A stretch of 64,000 bases of DNA from Streptomyces sp. MA5143a (GTDB taxonomy: Bacteria; Actinomycetota; Actinomycetes; Streptomycetales; Streptomycetaceae): contig NZ_OLMK01000025.1 in the NCBI RefSeq assembly GCF_900290235.1, positions 55,200 through 119,199 on the forward strand. Reading direction: 5' to 3'. Below the pieces are notes generated by a model, which saw only the letters and a list, made by a program, of their open reading frames with translations, ran no database searches and had not been told where the DNA came from. The translations under genes were made by a program, and so were the position numbers. Numbering within the stretch: the stretch's first letter is position 1; each line of letters opens with the position of its first letter. Below, piece after piece: positions 55,505 to 63,202 of the stretch.

Positions 55505-55945
55505 TCAGGTCCGGATCACCCGGCCGGAGGGCGCCGTCGGCACGAGGCGGTCGTAGCCCCAGGCGCTCAGGCCCATCGCCATCACGAACTGAAGGTCCAG
55601 CAGGGCGACGGTCATCATCACGAAGGCCCAGTCGACCGACTCCGCGAGACCGCTCCCGCCCGACACCCCGCCCAGCACCGCGCACACCAGCACCAGGAAC
55701 GCGTAGACCGAGACGTCGATGGTCGCGGTGCGCCAGCGCGACAGCGCGGGAAGCGCCTTCCGCACGACGGTCAGCACGGCGACGGCCAGCGGAGGGAAGA
55801 ACAGCCCGCCCCCGGCGATCATGCCGAGCCCGAGGTCGGCGAGGGAGAAACCCCCGCCCACGTGCACCACGAGCGCGCCCCACAGCCAGGAGGGCAGGGT
55901 GACCAGGGCGGCGTATCCGGCCGCTCGGCTCCACGGTGTCAGCAT
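55505..55945 (-). CDS. Four-helix membrane protein
   Basis: 146 residues. Four hydrophobic helices separated by short loops: AAGYAALVTLPSWLWGALVV, LGLGMIAGGGLFFPPLAVAVLTVV, VSVYAFLVLVCAVLGG and WAFVMMTVALLDLQFVMAMGLSAW. ATG 55945 has AGGAG upstream. The architecture resembles small integral membrane proteins of unknown role; no family recognised. It converges on the short transcript above. Confidence 0.75.
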   Translation of the reverse strand: MLTPWSRAAGYAALVTLPSWLWGALVVHVGGGFSLADLGLGMIAGGGLFFPPLAVAVLTVVRKALPALSRWRTATIDVSVYAFLVLVCAVLGGVSGGSGLAESVDWAFVMMTVALLDLQFVMAMGLSAWGYDRLVPTAPSGRVIRT

Positions 55946-56113
55946 GCGCGCGCTCCTCGGATCCCCGTCGCCACCGGCGGTCGACCGGCGACGGTCCCCG
56001 CCGTGGTCGGCCGGCGGGGGACGACAGGAGTCTCTCAGCCGGTGGCCCACCCGCACGGGCCGGGTGCCCGCGCGTCGACCCGTGGGCCGGTCGGGGGTCC
56101 GGCACCACGGGTG

Positions 56114-56159
56114 CGGCGAACGGCCTGCTCACCCCCTCGGGCGAGCAGGCCGTTCGCCG
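56114..56159 (-). terminator. Terminator of ricin-domain protein gene
   Basis: A 17-bp perfect stem (CGGCGAACGGCCTGCTC and complement) with a 12-nt loop, 37 nt beyond the stop of the ricin-domain gene. Confidence 0.82.
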
Positions 56160-56195
56160 TGTCACCCGCCACTGCGGCGGGATCGGCGGGAGGGG

Positions 56196-56738
56196 TCAGG
56201 ACAGACCCCACTCCTGCTTCTTGCGCGCGGCGTCCGAGCTGCCGGACGGCGTGATCGTGATCTTCGTGCCGGACGTGTCACGGCCGGCGGTGATCACCTT
56301 GTTGGCGAGCTTGCTGTAGATCTTGCTGCCGCCGAGGGCCCACTGCTGGCCCTTGGACTTGTTGCAGCTCGACTGCTTGACCTGGGTGTTCGTCGCGGCC
56401 GACGACACGGACAGGCACTTCTTCGAGTGCTTGTTCTTGATCACGAACAGCCGGGTCTGGTTCGGCTTGTTGTTGTTGATCCACACGAGGTCCCACCGCT
56501 GGGTGGTCGCCGTCCTCGAACAGCCGCGCAGCTTCAGCACGGCCCCGTTGCCCTTGGCGTTGTCCATCGACAGGCACATGCCGCGCGGGCCCCACACCTT
56601 CTCCAGGCGCACGTTGCCGTAGCCCTTCGGAATGGTGTCCTGCGCCGCCGTGGAGGCCGCCGATGCCGGAATCGCCCCGCCCGCCAGCAGCGCACCCGCG
56701 ACACCCGCGAGCACCAGGCCCTTCGCCCCGTTCTTCAC
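56196..56738 (-). CDS. Secreted ricin-type beta-trefoil protein
   Basis: 180 residues. A signal peptide ([21 protein letters not shown]) precedes one trefoil of about 140 residues: [57 protein letters not shown], and a third repeat [20 protein letters not shown] ending KKQEWGLS. Cys pairs within repeats probably bridge. GTG 56738 was chosen because it lies about 11 nt from GGGG; GTG 56747 is only 2 nt away. A secreted carbohydrate- or protein-binding lectin. Its promoter shares an element with the gene at 59537. Confidence 0.82.
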   Translation of the reverse strand: MKNGAKGLVLAGVAGALLAGGAIPASAASTAAQDTIPKGYGNVRLEKVWGPRGMCLSMDNAKGNGAVLKLRGCSRTATTQRWDLVWINNNKPNQTRLFVIKNKHSKKCLSVSSAATNTQVKQSSCNKSKGQQWALGGSKIYSKLANKVITAGRDTSGTKITITPSGSSDAARKKQEWGLS

Positions 56739-56820
56739 CAGGACCACGTCCCCTTCGCAATCGCGTACTCGGATCACCAGAAGCCTAGATTCCCGCTGGT
56801 GGGAGGGGTATTGACTCTTA

Positions 56821-56831
56821 GGGCACTGCCC
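56821..56831 (-). promoter_or_regulatory. GGGCACTGCCC palindrome of ricin-domain gene promoter
   Basis: On the minus strand the palindrome is followed by TAAGAGTCA and, 33 nt further, by a TAGGCT -10-like box. The same arrangement occurs upstream of 59537. Confidence 0.55.
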
Positions 56832-56893
56832 CAAGGTGCAACGTGTCACCGGGGCTGACCCGGCCCGCCGGAAGGGCCCTCCACCGCCCGCCG

Positions 56894-56899
56894 TACGAT
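56894..56899 (+). promoter_or_regulatory. -10 box TACGAT of probable leaderless gene
   Basis: TACGAT lies 7 nt before the ATG of the DUF3515 gene with no ribosome site, fitting a leaderless transcript. Confidence 0.45.
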
Positions 56900-56905
56900 C
56901 GCGTC

Positions 56906-57397
56906 ATGCTCCGCCGTACCCGTATCGCTCTCCTGGCCACCGGCGCCGTGGCGCTCGTCACCGCCGCCACGGTCACGGTGCGGGTGCTCGGCGAGCCCGC
57001 CTACAGCTTCGCCGCCGCCCCCCGCGCCGGGGATCCCGCGTGCGCCCGGGTCAGCGCGCAGTACCCGGAGAGGCTGGCCGGCCTGGACCGGGCGGACACC
57101 GACACGAAGGGCGCCGCCGTGTACGGCGACGGGTCGATCGTCGTGCGCTGCGGGTTCCCCAGCCCCAGGCCCACCGCGGACCCCTGCACCCAGGTGGACG
57201 GCGTGGACTGGGTGTGGCGCGCGGACGAGCGGCGCGAGGGCCGGCAGCTGCTGATCACCTACGGCCGGGAGCCCGCCGTCGAGGTCCAGGTGGCCCCCGA
57301 CCGGGCCGCCACCGACGCGGTCCTGGTCGGCCTGTCCGGCATCGTGAAGCCGCTTGAGCGCAGCGGTGAGTGCCTGTCCCTCGCGGACACCCCGTAG
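56906..57397 (+). CDS. DUF3515 family exported protein
   Basis: 163 residues. MLRRTRIALLATGAVALVTAATVTV is a membrane anchor or signal peptide; the rest is a compact domain with Cys in DPACARVSAQYPERLAGL, VVRCGFP and DPCTQVDGVDWVW, the spacing expected for the DUF3515 family. Family proteins are conserved in actinobacteria, often near thiamine or D-Ala ligase genes; no function is known. ATG 56906 is preferred over an upstream frame that lacks coding character. Probably leaderless. Confidence 0.85.
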   Translation: MLRRTRIALLATGAVALVTAATVTVRVLGEPAYSFAAAPRAGDPACARVSAQYPERLAGLDRADTDTKGAAVYGDGSIVVRCGFPSPRPTADPCTQVDGVDWVWRADERREGRQLLITYGREPAVEVQVAPDRAATDAVLVGLSGIVKPLERSGECLSLADTP

Positions 57398-57439
57398 CGA
57401 ACGGACGCCCGGCGGCGGCAGCTGCCCGGCCCTTCCGCC

Positions 57440-57460
57440 GAACCCCGCCGAGAGGGGTTC
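57440..57460 (+). terminator. Weak hairpin between DUF3515 and TlpA-like genes
   Basis: GAACCCC / GGGGTTC with a 7-nt loop, 43 nt after the DUF3515 stop. It could attenuate or terminate; some readthrough into the TlpA-like gene is possible. Confidence 0.4.
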
Positions 57461-57518
57461 TAGGGTGGAGGAAGGGCCCGGCCGGTCGGCGGAGCCGGGG
57501 CAGGGAGTAGGGACACAG

Positions 57519-58112
57519 GTGGCGACGAAGAGGATCTCTCGGGCGGTCGTGTGCGCGATCGCGGCCGGTGTCGTACTCGCCGGCTGCACGACGACGAAGA
57601 CGCTCCAGACCGACGAGGCCGGGGCCGGGCAGTCCGACCGGTCGGAGGGGTCCGTGCTCAGGCGCGTCCCGAAGGCCCAGCGCGAGGACGCGCCGGACTT
57701 CTCCGGCACCACCGTCGACGGCCGCCCGGTCCGCCTGTCCGACTACCGGGGCGACGTCGTCGTGGTGAACGCCTGGGCCACCTGGTGCGGCCCCTGCCGC
57801 GCCGAGTCACCGGCGCTGGACAAGGCGCAGCAGGAGCTGAAGGAGCAGGGTGTGCGGGTGCTGGGGGTGAGCTACGACGCGGGCCGGAAGAACGCCCTCG
57901 CCTTCCAGAAGGAGCTGGGGCTGTCCTACCCGAGTCTGCACGACCCGGGCGGGAGGCAGTTCCTGAAGCTGCCGCGCGGCCTGGTGAACCCGCAGCTCCT
58001 CCCCTTCACCCTCTACGTCGACCGCGAGGGCCGGATCGCCGGGGCGACCCAGACCCCCGTCACCACGGACGACGTGCGGAACGCCGTCACGCCGATCCTC
58101 AACGAGAAGTAG
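57519..58112 (+). CDS. TlpA-like thioredoxin lipoprotein
   Basis: 197 residues. Lipobox VLAGC (Cys23), then a thioredoxin fold with WATWCGPCRAE (Cys90, Cys93), PDFSGTTVDGRPVRL at the start and RLGVSYDAGRKNALAF in the middle of the domain as in the TlpA/ResA/CcsX family. It works outside the membrane, reducing or resetting disulfides, for example for cytochrome c or metalloenzyme maturation. Typical cis-Pro is in LPFTLYVD. GTG 57519 was chosen for the signal peptide; the ribosome site is GGGAG further upstream. Its end overlaps the convergent lipoprotein gene by 14 nt. Confidence 0.88.
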   Translation: MATKRISRAVVCAIAAGVVLAGCTTTKTLQTDEAGAGQSDRSEGSVLRRVPKAQREDAPDFSGTTVDGRPVRLSDYRGDVVVVNAWATWCGPCRAESPALDKAQQELKEQGVRVLGVSYDAGRKNALAFQKELGLSYPSLHDPGGRQFLKLPRGLVNPQLLPFTLYVDREGRIAGATQTPVTTDDVRNAVTPILNEK

Positions 58113-59241
58113 CCCGGGCCTCGTCCCGGTACTCGTCGTCCGAGGAACCGTCGGAGTCACCGGACTCGCCTGACTCGTCGGCTTCGCCCGAGTCGCCGGA
58201 CCTGGTGTCGCCGTCCCCGGTGGCCTCCTCCGCGGAGCCGTCGGTGTCGTCGGTGGCGTCGTCCCGTGCCGTCCCGGGGGACTCGTCCGGGGACTCGCCC
58301 CGCCCGCCCGAATCCTCCCGACCGGTCTCCTCCTCGTCCCGACCCGGCGCCCGCGTCCCCTTCTCGCCCTTCTTCGGCTCCCCCTTCTTGGTCTCGCCCT
58401 TCTTGGTCTCCCCCTTCTTCGCCCCGTCCTTCTTCGTCTTCTGCTCGGCGAGGACCTGCTGGAGCCGCTCGGCGCCGGCGCGGGCCGCCTCGCGGGTGGC
58501 GTCGTCGTCGATGCCGTAGAGACCGCCGTGGGTGAGGAGGACGGCGGTGTCGCCGACACGGACCGCGGCGAGGTCGAGGGTGAGGGCGCCCTCCTCGCCG
58601 CCGACGTCGCCGCGGACGACCAGCCTCAGCCCCTGCCGGGCGTCACCGATGCCGCGGGGCAGGTCGACGGGGGTGATCTCGGCGGCGTACTCGCGGTCCC
58701 CGAACCCGGTGACGGTGAACTCGCGGCACTCCCCGGCGAGGCTGCGGAAGTGGTCGAGCCGCTCGTCGACCTGGGCCTTGTCGTAGGCGCCCACCTGGTA
58801 GCGCAGCTGGGAGCCGTACTCGTCGTCGTCGAAGCCTGTGGCGGCACGGCCGCCGCGGGGCGCGCCGAGCAGGTCCTCGGCGTAGAAGGCGTCGAGCAGT
58901 TCCTGGCACTCGGCGGGATCGGTGCGGCCCTTGAGGAGGCCGTCGCGCCAGGTCGCCGCGCCCCGGGTGCCGGACCAGGCGCCGCCGAGGTCGCCCTGGC
59001 GCAGCAGCGCGCTGCGGGCGCGGGCGTCGGTGAGGGCGGGGGCCGCGGGCCGGGCGCTCGGCGAGGCGGGGAGCGTGGCCTCGTCGACGGCGGCCTCGGG
59101 GAAGCCGCGCGGGGGCGGGGTCCGGTCGGCCACACAGGCCGTCACCGTGCCGAGGAGCAGCCCGGCGCCCAGGAGCGGGGCGAGGACACGGCATGGACGG
59201 GGCGTACGACGAGACGTACGAGGACGCGTACGACGGCGCAT
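58099..59241 (-). CDS. Lipoprotein with charged repeat tail
   Basis: 380 residues. An Arg-rich signal with lipobox VTAC leads to a domain of about 230 residues (ALTDARARSALLRQGDLGGAWSGT through AERLQQVLAEQ), then a Lys/Gly/Glu-rich linker (KKGETKKGE repeated) and a long acidic Asp/Ser/Gly/Glu tail ending DEYRDEARATSR. The globular part is reminiscent of cell-wall-associated lipoproteins but belongs to no family I recognise. The tail is intrinsically disordered. ATG 59241 is 7 codons inside the open frame and has AAAGG upstream. Confidence 0.8.
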   Translation of the reverse strand: MRRRTRPRTSRRTPRPCRVLAPLLGAGLLLGTVTACVADRTPPPRGFPEAAVDEATLPASPSARPAAPALTDARARSALLRQGDLGGAWSGTRGAATWRDGLLKGRTDPAECQELLDAFYAEDLLGAPRGGRAATGFDDDEYGSQLRYQVGAYDKAQVDERLDHFRSLAGECREFTVTGFGDREYAAEITPVDLPRGIGDARQGLRLVVRGDVGGEEGALTLDLAAVRVGDTAVLLTHGGLYGIDDDATREAARAGAERLQQVLAEQKTKKDGAKKGETKKGETKKGEPKKGEKGTRAPGRDEEETGREDSGGRGESPDESPGTARDDATDDTDGSAEEATGDGDTRSGDSGEADESGESGDSDGSSDDEYRDEARATSR

Positions 59242-59384
59242 GGCGGAGCCTTTCGGGAACACGGCGTTTGGCTCTACCGCAGCACCGCCCGGCCCGGCCC
59301 ACCAGCGGAGGGGGGACGTACGGGTGAGGGGCGCCGGACTGCGGTGTTCCCCGGCGCGGACCCGGCGCGGCGCCTTGTCCTTCG

Positions 59385-59410
59385 GGGCACTGCCCTCAAG
59401 GGCACTGCCC
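59385..59410 (+). repeat. Two tandem GGGCACTGCCC palindromes
   Basis: GGGCACTGCCC occurs at 59385-59395 and 59400-59410, 15 bp apart, on the same helical side offset. A single copy lies at 56821-56831. The second copy is 34 nt upstream of a TAGGGT box. Confidence 0.65.
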
Positions 59411-59420
59411 CAGGAGTCAC

Positions 59421-59450
59421 TTACGCACCGTCACCTCGCCTACCTAGGGT
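59421..59450 (+). promoter_or_regulatory. Candidate promoter TTACGC-N18-TAGGGT
   Basis: Poor -35, good -10 (TAGGGT at 59445-59450), directly downstream of the tandem palindromes. The poor -35 suggests activator dependence. It would drive the exported DUF3238-like protein gene. Confidence 0.5.
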
Positions 59451-59536
59451 CATGACAGGCGCCTGACACGAGACACCCGAAGGCTGTCCCTCCCACGGGC
59501 GCCGGCGTCATCGCAGTGGACGAAGGAGAAGAACAC

Positions 59537-60727
59537 ATGCAGCTTTCCCGGTTGGCGAAGGCGACGGCCCTGTCCGTGGCTCCGCTCACTCTCGTCGCGG
59601 GCGCCTACCAGGCGAACGCGCTCGGCGGACAGGACACGGCGGGTGCGCGCCCGGCCGCCACCACGGCGTTCTCCGCGTCCGCGCTGTCCGCGAAGGCCGA
59701 CACCGGTCTGAAGGACGTCTCCGGCTTCGCCGCGGACTCCGCGCAGGGCAGGCAGCTGAAGGCGCAGGGCTTCGGTGTGCTGAAGTCCGCGGCGGGCGAG
59801 ACGGCGGTCGTCGACTCCTCGATGGCCCGTCAGGGTGTCACCGCGGCGGCCGGCAAGGGCTTCGTGGAGCTGTCCTGGAAGGGCTACGCCGACGGCGCCC
59901 GCTACGTCGTCGCCCGTGACGGCAAGGACATCGCGACCCTGGGCGCGGGCGTGACCTCCTTCCGCGACACGGCGGTCCGGGCGGGTGCCGAGTACACGTA
60001 CCAGATCATCCCGATCCTGCCGAAGGGCGGCGCGCAGGGCTCCCAGCTGTACGGCGTGAAGGTGGCCGTGCCCAAGTCCTCGTCGCTGACGGGGATGCGG
60101 GAGGCCGCGGTCGAGCGGGCCTCCGCCGCGGCGGCCGCCTCGACGACCACGCTGAGCTGGGTGGGCTTCATCCCGCAGAAGTACGTGGACGCGCCGCTGG
60201 CCGGCTGTGAGTACGGGAAGAACTTCAAGTTCGGCGGCGACGACCACAGCGACTTCAACTGGAAGTCCAGCAAGTACCGCTTCGCGCTGCACGCCACCAT
60301 CACGTGGAGCAACAAGAAGGTGGTGGCCAACAAGCACATCAACCCCACCACGGTCTATGTGAAGAAGACGAGCAAGTTCGTCGCGAAGAGGACCGCCAGC
60401 GCCAAGAACGTCTACGCGAAGAAGCTGGGCGGCAGCGGCAACTCCGTGGACATCCGGATGAACGTCCACGCCACCAACCCGTTCTGCAAGGGTCTCGGCG
60501 GGGTGAAGGGCGCGGCGTCCGGCGCGTTCACCATCAACATGAACAAGAGCGGCAACTGGACCATCCGCTCCGGCAAGCACCGCCTGTTCCCGAACCACTT
60601 CATCTACATCTACGACGGTGGCAAGGTCACCAAGGTGTACACCCGCAAGCACGCGGGCACGGCGTGCCTGATCGGCTCCGTGGCCTGCCCCGAGGCGGAC
60701 CTGACCGGCCGCTACGGCAAGTTCTGA
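59537..60727 (+). CDS. Exported protein, Fn3-like plus DUF3238-like domain
   Basis: 396 residues. ATG 59537 has AAGGAGAA at a good distance. Signal peptide (TALSVAPLTLVAGAYQANA). Residues about 60-180 contain an Fn3-like sandwich (GKGFVELSWKGYADGARYVVARDGKDIATL). The C-terminal 200 residues begin LSWVGFIPQKYVDAPLAGCEYG and contain FKFGGDDHSDFNWKSSKYRFA, GAFTINMNKSGNWTIRSGK, resembling the DUF3238 family (from memory). Three Cys pairs possible. Secreted; role unknown. Confidence 0.75.
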   Translation: MQLSRLAKATALSVAPLTLVAGAYQANALGGQDTAGARPAATTAFSASALSAKADTGLKDVSGFAADSAQGRQLKAQGFGVLKSAAGETAVVDSSMARQGVTAAAGKGFVELSWKGYADGARYVVARDGKDIATLGAGVTSFRDTAVRAGAEYTYQIIPILPKGGAQGSQLYGVKVAVPKSSSLTGMREAAVERASAAAAASTTTLSWVGFIPQKYVDAPLAGCEYGKNFKFGGDDHSDFNWKSSKYRFALHATITWSNKKVVANKHINPTTVYVKKTSKFVAKRTASAKNVYAKKLGGSGNSVDIRMNVHATNPFCKGLGGVKGAASGAFTINMNKSGNWTIRSGKHRLFPNHFIYIYDGGKVTKVYTRKHAGTACLIGSVACPEADLTGRYGKF

Positions 60728-60741
60728 CCAACGTCCCGCCG

Positions 60742-60778
60742 GGGGTGTGCCGGGCGCCCCGTGCGCCCGGCACACCCC
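60742..60778. terminator. Bidirectional terminator, 16-bp stem
   Basis: GGGGTGTGCCGGGCGC and perfect complement with a 5-nt loop, between convergent genes. Confidence 0.88.
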
Positions 60779-60815
60779 TGTTCGCGTCCCCCGGTCGGAG
60801 GGGGCGCCCGCCGGG

Positions 60816-61583
60816 TCACGGTGTCGCGGTCGGGGTCACTTTCTCGGTCGTCGGGGTGGCCCTCGGGGTCGCCGGTGTCGCCGTTGTCCCCGATGTCGTC
60901 GATGGCCACCGGGCGATGATCTCGACCACCGCGCCTTCCGGCAGTTGTTCGTAGAGCCAGGCCGCGTCGGTGGGGCGCAGGGTGATCCAGCCCGTGGTGG
61001 TGTCGTCGTCGACGGGGGCGGCCTGCGCGTCAGTGAGGGCGGAGGCGATGTAGGCCCCCGTTCCGGGCTTCGGCCTCTCACCGGGCGCGGTGTCCGTCCT
61101 GTCCAGCGGGGCCAGTTCGAGGACCCAGCGCAGGCGCACCGACTGGGTGCCGGTGGACGCCTCCGTGTCCCTGGAGACCAGCCTGACGGTCTGCTTCCCG
61201 GTGACGGTCATCAGCCCCGTCGGCGTCGGCGTCCCGGTGGTGCCGAGCGAGACGGGAAGTTCACGCCCCTCGGCGCTGAGGACCTGCCGGGACAGGTCGA
61301 CCGTGACATAGGGGACGTCCCGGGCGGAGGACCGGTCGGGGCCGGGGCTCGCGAGCGGGGAGGAGCGCTGCTCGGCGCCGTGGCCGGCGCCCTCGCCGGT
61401 GACGTGCACCGTGAGCACGGCGGCCAGGGTCGCGGCCGCGCAGCCCCCGGCGAGGAACGCGGTCGTCCGGCGGCGGTGCCCGCGGCGTCCGGCGGCGGCG
61501 CGGATCCCGGCGCCGGGCAGCCGCGGCGGCACCTCGGCTCCTTCGGCCAACTCCCGCAGACGGCGGGTGAGTTCATCGGACAC
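60816..61583 (-). CDS. Membrane protein with degenerate YkuD domain, candidate anti-sigma factor
   Basis: 255 residues. A short cytosolic N-terminus (SDELTRRLRELAEGAEVPPRL, a pattern of anti-sigma proteins) is followed by one transmembrane helix (about 41-61). The outer domain (91-224) follows the L,D-transpeptidase (YkuD) fold: VTVDLSRQVL, TPTGLMTVTG, AYIASALTDAQ, TTTGWITLRPTDAAWLYEQL. In active enzymes the first and last motifs carry His and SHGC; here they are Ala180 and Trp199, so it cannot use Cys chemistry. A Thr/Pro-rich C-terminus follows. GTG 61583 overlaps the sigma gene stop by 11 nt and has GAAGGAG. Likely holds the ECF factor at the membrane and senses cell-wall state (inference). 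Confidence 0.82.
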   Translation of the reverse strand: MSDELTRRLRELAEGAEVPPRLPGAGIRAAAGRRGHRRRTTAFLAGGCAAATLAAVLTVHVTGEGAGHGAEQRSSPLASPGPDRSSARDVPYVTVDLSRQVLSAEGRELPVSLGTTGTPTPTGLMTVTGKQTVRLVSRDTEASTGTQSVRLRWVLELAPLDRTDTAPGERPKPGTGAYIASALTDAQAAPVDDDTTTGWITLRPTDAAWLYEQLPEGAVVEIIARWPSTTSGTTATPATPRATPTTEKVTPTATP

Positions 61584-62076
61584 GGCCGTGCTCCTTCTCG
61601 CCCTCGCCGGGGGCCAGTTCGCGTGCCAGTGCCGCCCGGCCGCGGGACAGCCTGGCCTTGACGGTGCCCACGGGCGCACCGGTCTCGGAGGCTACCTGCT
61701 CGACACTCAAATCGCACAGATGGTGCAGGACGACCGCCATCCGCTGCGCCTCCGGCAGTCTGCGCAACGCGTCGACCAGCACCGCCCGTTCCGGATCGGG
61801 GCCGGGCGCGTGCTCGGGAGGCGGATCGCGGCGCATCAGCTCCAGCCAGCGGCGCGCCCGCCGCCACCGGCTGACCGCGAGCCGCATCGCCACCGTCCGT
61901 ATCCACGCCTCGGGCGCCCCGTCCGCGAGGAACTCCCGCCGACGGTCCCAGGCCCGGACGAACGCCTCCTGCACGACGTCCTGCGCCTCGCCGTGGTCCC
62001 CGGTGAAGGCGAAGAGCTGGCCGGTCAGCCGGGGGAACGCGGTGGCGTAGAACGCGTCGAACTCTTCCTCGGTCAT
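61573..62076 (-). CDS. ECF sigma factor
   Basis: 167 residues. Region 2 (FDAFYATAFPRLTGQLFAFTGDHGEAQDVVQEAFVRAW) and region 4 (LVDALRRLPEAQRMAVVLHHLCDLSVEQVASETGAPVGTVKARLSRGR) are complete. It recruits RNA polymerase to stress promoters in the cytosol. ATG 62076 was chosen (GGGG upstream); earlier in-frame codons give a Cys/Gly-rich non-family extension. It is directly followed, overlapping by 11 nt, by the membrane YkuD-like protein, the usual sigma/anti-sigma order. Confidence 0.92.
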   Translation of the reverse strand: MTEEEFDAFYATAFPRLTGQLFAFTGDHGEAQDVVQEAFVRAWDRRREFLADGAPEAWIRTVAMRLAVSRWRRARRWLELMRRDPPPEHAPGPDPERAVLVDALRRLPEAQRMAVVLHHLCDLSVEQVASETGAPVGTVKARLSRGRAALARELAPGEGEKEHGRVR

Positions 62077-62208
62077 GTCCCCGCCGTCATCGACAAATCC
62101 GTCGGGCCGCTGTGCAACCCGGTCGCCCCCCTCGTGCGTACAGGTCCCGGACGTACGCCACGTACGCCCGACATCGAAACACACCGAGGACTCATCACAG
62201 GGGGGACC

Positions 62209-62373
62209 ATGACCTCGCGAGCCGCACGGATCCGCCGACGTCTCGCCCGTACGCTCGCCGCCGGCGCGCTGGGAGCCTTACTGCTCGCGGGCTGTTCGAG
62301 CAGCGGGGAGGGGGTGCGGGACGAAGGACCGAGCCGGCTGCCCGCGGCCCTGGGTGTCGCGACGCACCACTGA
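62209..62373 (+). CDS. 54-residue lipoprotein with TTA codon
   Basis: A tiny lipoprotein: an Arg-rich n-region, LAAGALGALLLAGCSSSGEG with lipobox LLAGC, and a mature peptide of about 25 residues. AGGGGGGAC supports ATG 62209. Codon 24 is TTA (62278-62280), a rare leucine codon that in Streptomyces needs the bldA tRNA, linking its expression to development. It diverges from the ECF operon, 132 bp away. Function unknown. Confidence 0.7.
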   Translation: MTSRAARIRRRLARTLAAGALGALLLAGCSSSGEGVRDEGPSRLPAALGVATHH

Positions 62374-62393
62374 ACGACGCCGGAACCCCGTTC

Positions 62394-62421
62394 GGAAACT
62401 TTTTCGTCCCGCGTGTCATCC
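62394..62421 (+). promoter_or_regulatory. Possible ECF-type promoter
   Basis: GGAAAC at 62394-62399, a T-rich start to the spacer, then GTC-containing sequence about 16 bp later. It resembles the GGAAC...GTC architecture of ECF promoters and could be driven by one of the sigma factors nearby. Weak evidence. Confidence 0.35.
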
Positions 62422-62497
62422 GACCCGTACGGCACCGGGGTTTACGGGGTGTCAGAACAACACAGCCACACCGCACATCTCTGGGGGTTGTCCGTTC

Positions 62498-63085
62498 ATG
62501 TCCATGGCACGGATGCACACATACGTCACCGTCGCGGCGCTGACCACGCTGCTGGCGGGGGCGCCGACGCTGTCGTACGCCGTCTCGCGGGGGGAGACGG
62601 CGCACGGCACGTCGGTCGCGGCCGAGGTGGCCGCCGCCGCGCGGAAGGCGCCGACGCCGAAGATCGTCAAGCCCGGTGAGCACGTCGTCGCCGCGCCCGG
62701 CTTCGAGCTGTGGCTCACCGCGGAGGGCAAGCACTGGGTGGAGCCCGACCTGCCCGACTTCCCGCAGTTCCGCAGCGTCGTCGACGGCAACATCGACCTG
62801 AGCCGGCCCGGCGTCTCGCTCCAGGCGAGTGGCCACGAGGGCGTCTACTACCTCTCCGGGATCTACTACGGCGGCAAGGGCACCGCCTCGCGCGTCCAGG
62901 TGAGGACGAGCGAGGGCACGGTCCACGGCAAGCTGATCGAGCTGGCCGGGAAGCCGGGCTGGGGCGTCTGGTACGCCACCACCCCGCTGCCCCCCGGCGA
63001 CAACGGCGAGGACTTCCTGCACGGTGTCACCGTCTACGACACCAAGGGCCGGGTCTACTCCCAGCTCCGTTTCCCGGGGGTCTGA
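62498..63085 (+). CDS. Exported protein upstream of ECF sigma gene
   Basis: 195 residues, starting MSMARMHTYVTVAALTTLLAGAPTLSYA as a signal peptide (ATG 62504 is an alternative). The mature domain has two halves: a linker with KPGEHVVAAPGFELWLTAEGKHWVEPDLPDF and a beta-rich segment (GVSLQASGHEGVYYLSGIYYGGKGTASRVQVRTSEGTVHGKLI, VWYATTPLPPGDNGEDFLHGVTVYDTKGRVYSQLRF). Known Streptomyces exported proteins of this type often precede a SigE-family sigma gene. It may be that factor's target or partner. No family name recognised. Confidence 0.75.
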   Translation: MSMARMHTYVTVAALTTLLAGAPTLSYAVSRGETAHGTSVAAEVAAAARKAPTPKIVKPGEHVVAAPGFELWLTAEGKHWVEPDLPDFPQFRSVVDGNIDLSRPGVSLQASGHEGVYYLSGIYYGGKGTASRVQVRTSEGTVHGKLIELAGKPGWGVWYATTPLPPGDNGEDFLHGVTVYDTKGRVYSQLRFPGV

Positions 63086-63202
63086 CCCGGCGCCCCCGCC
63101 GGGGCCAGGCGACACCCACGTGACCGTGCGGGCGCGGGACCTGACCACTCCCCGCCCGCACGGCGCGCTCCCCCACGTTCCCGACCCCGAGGACCGTCGT
63201 CC

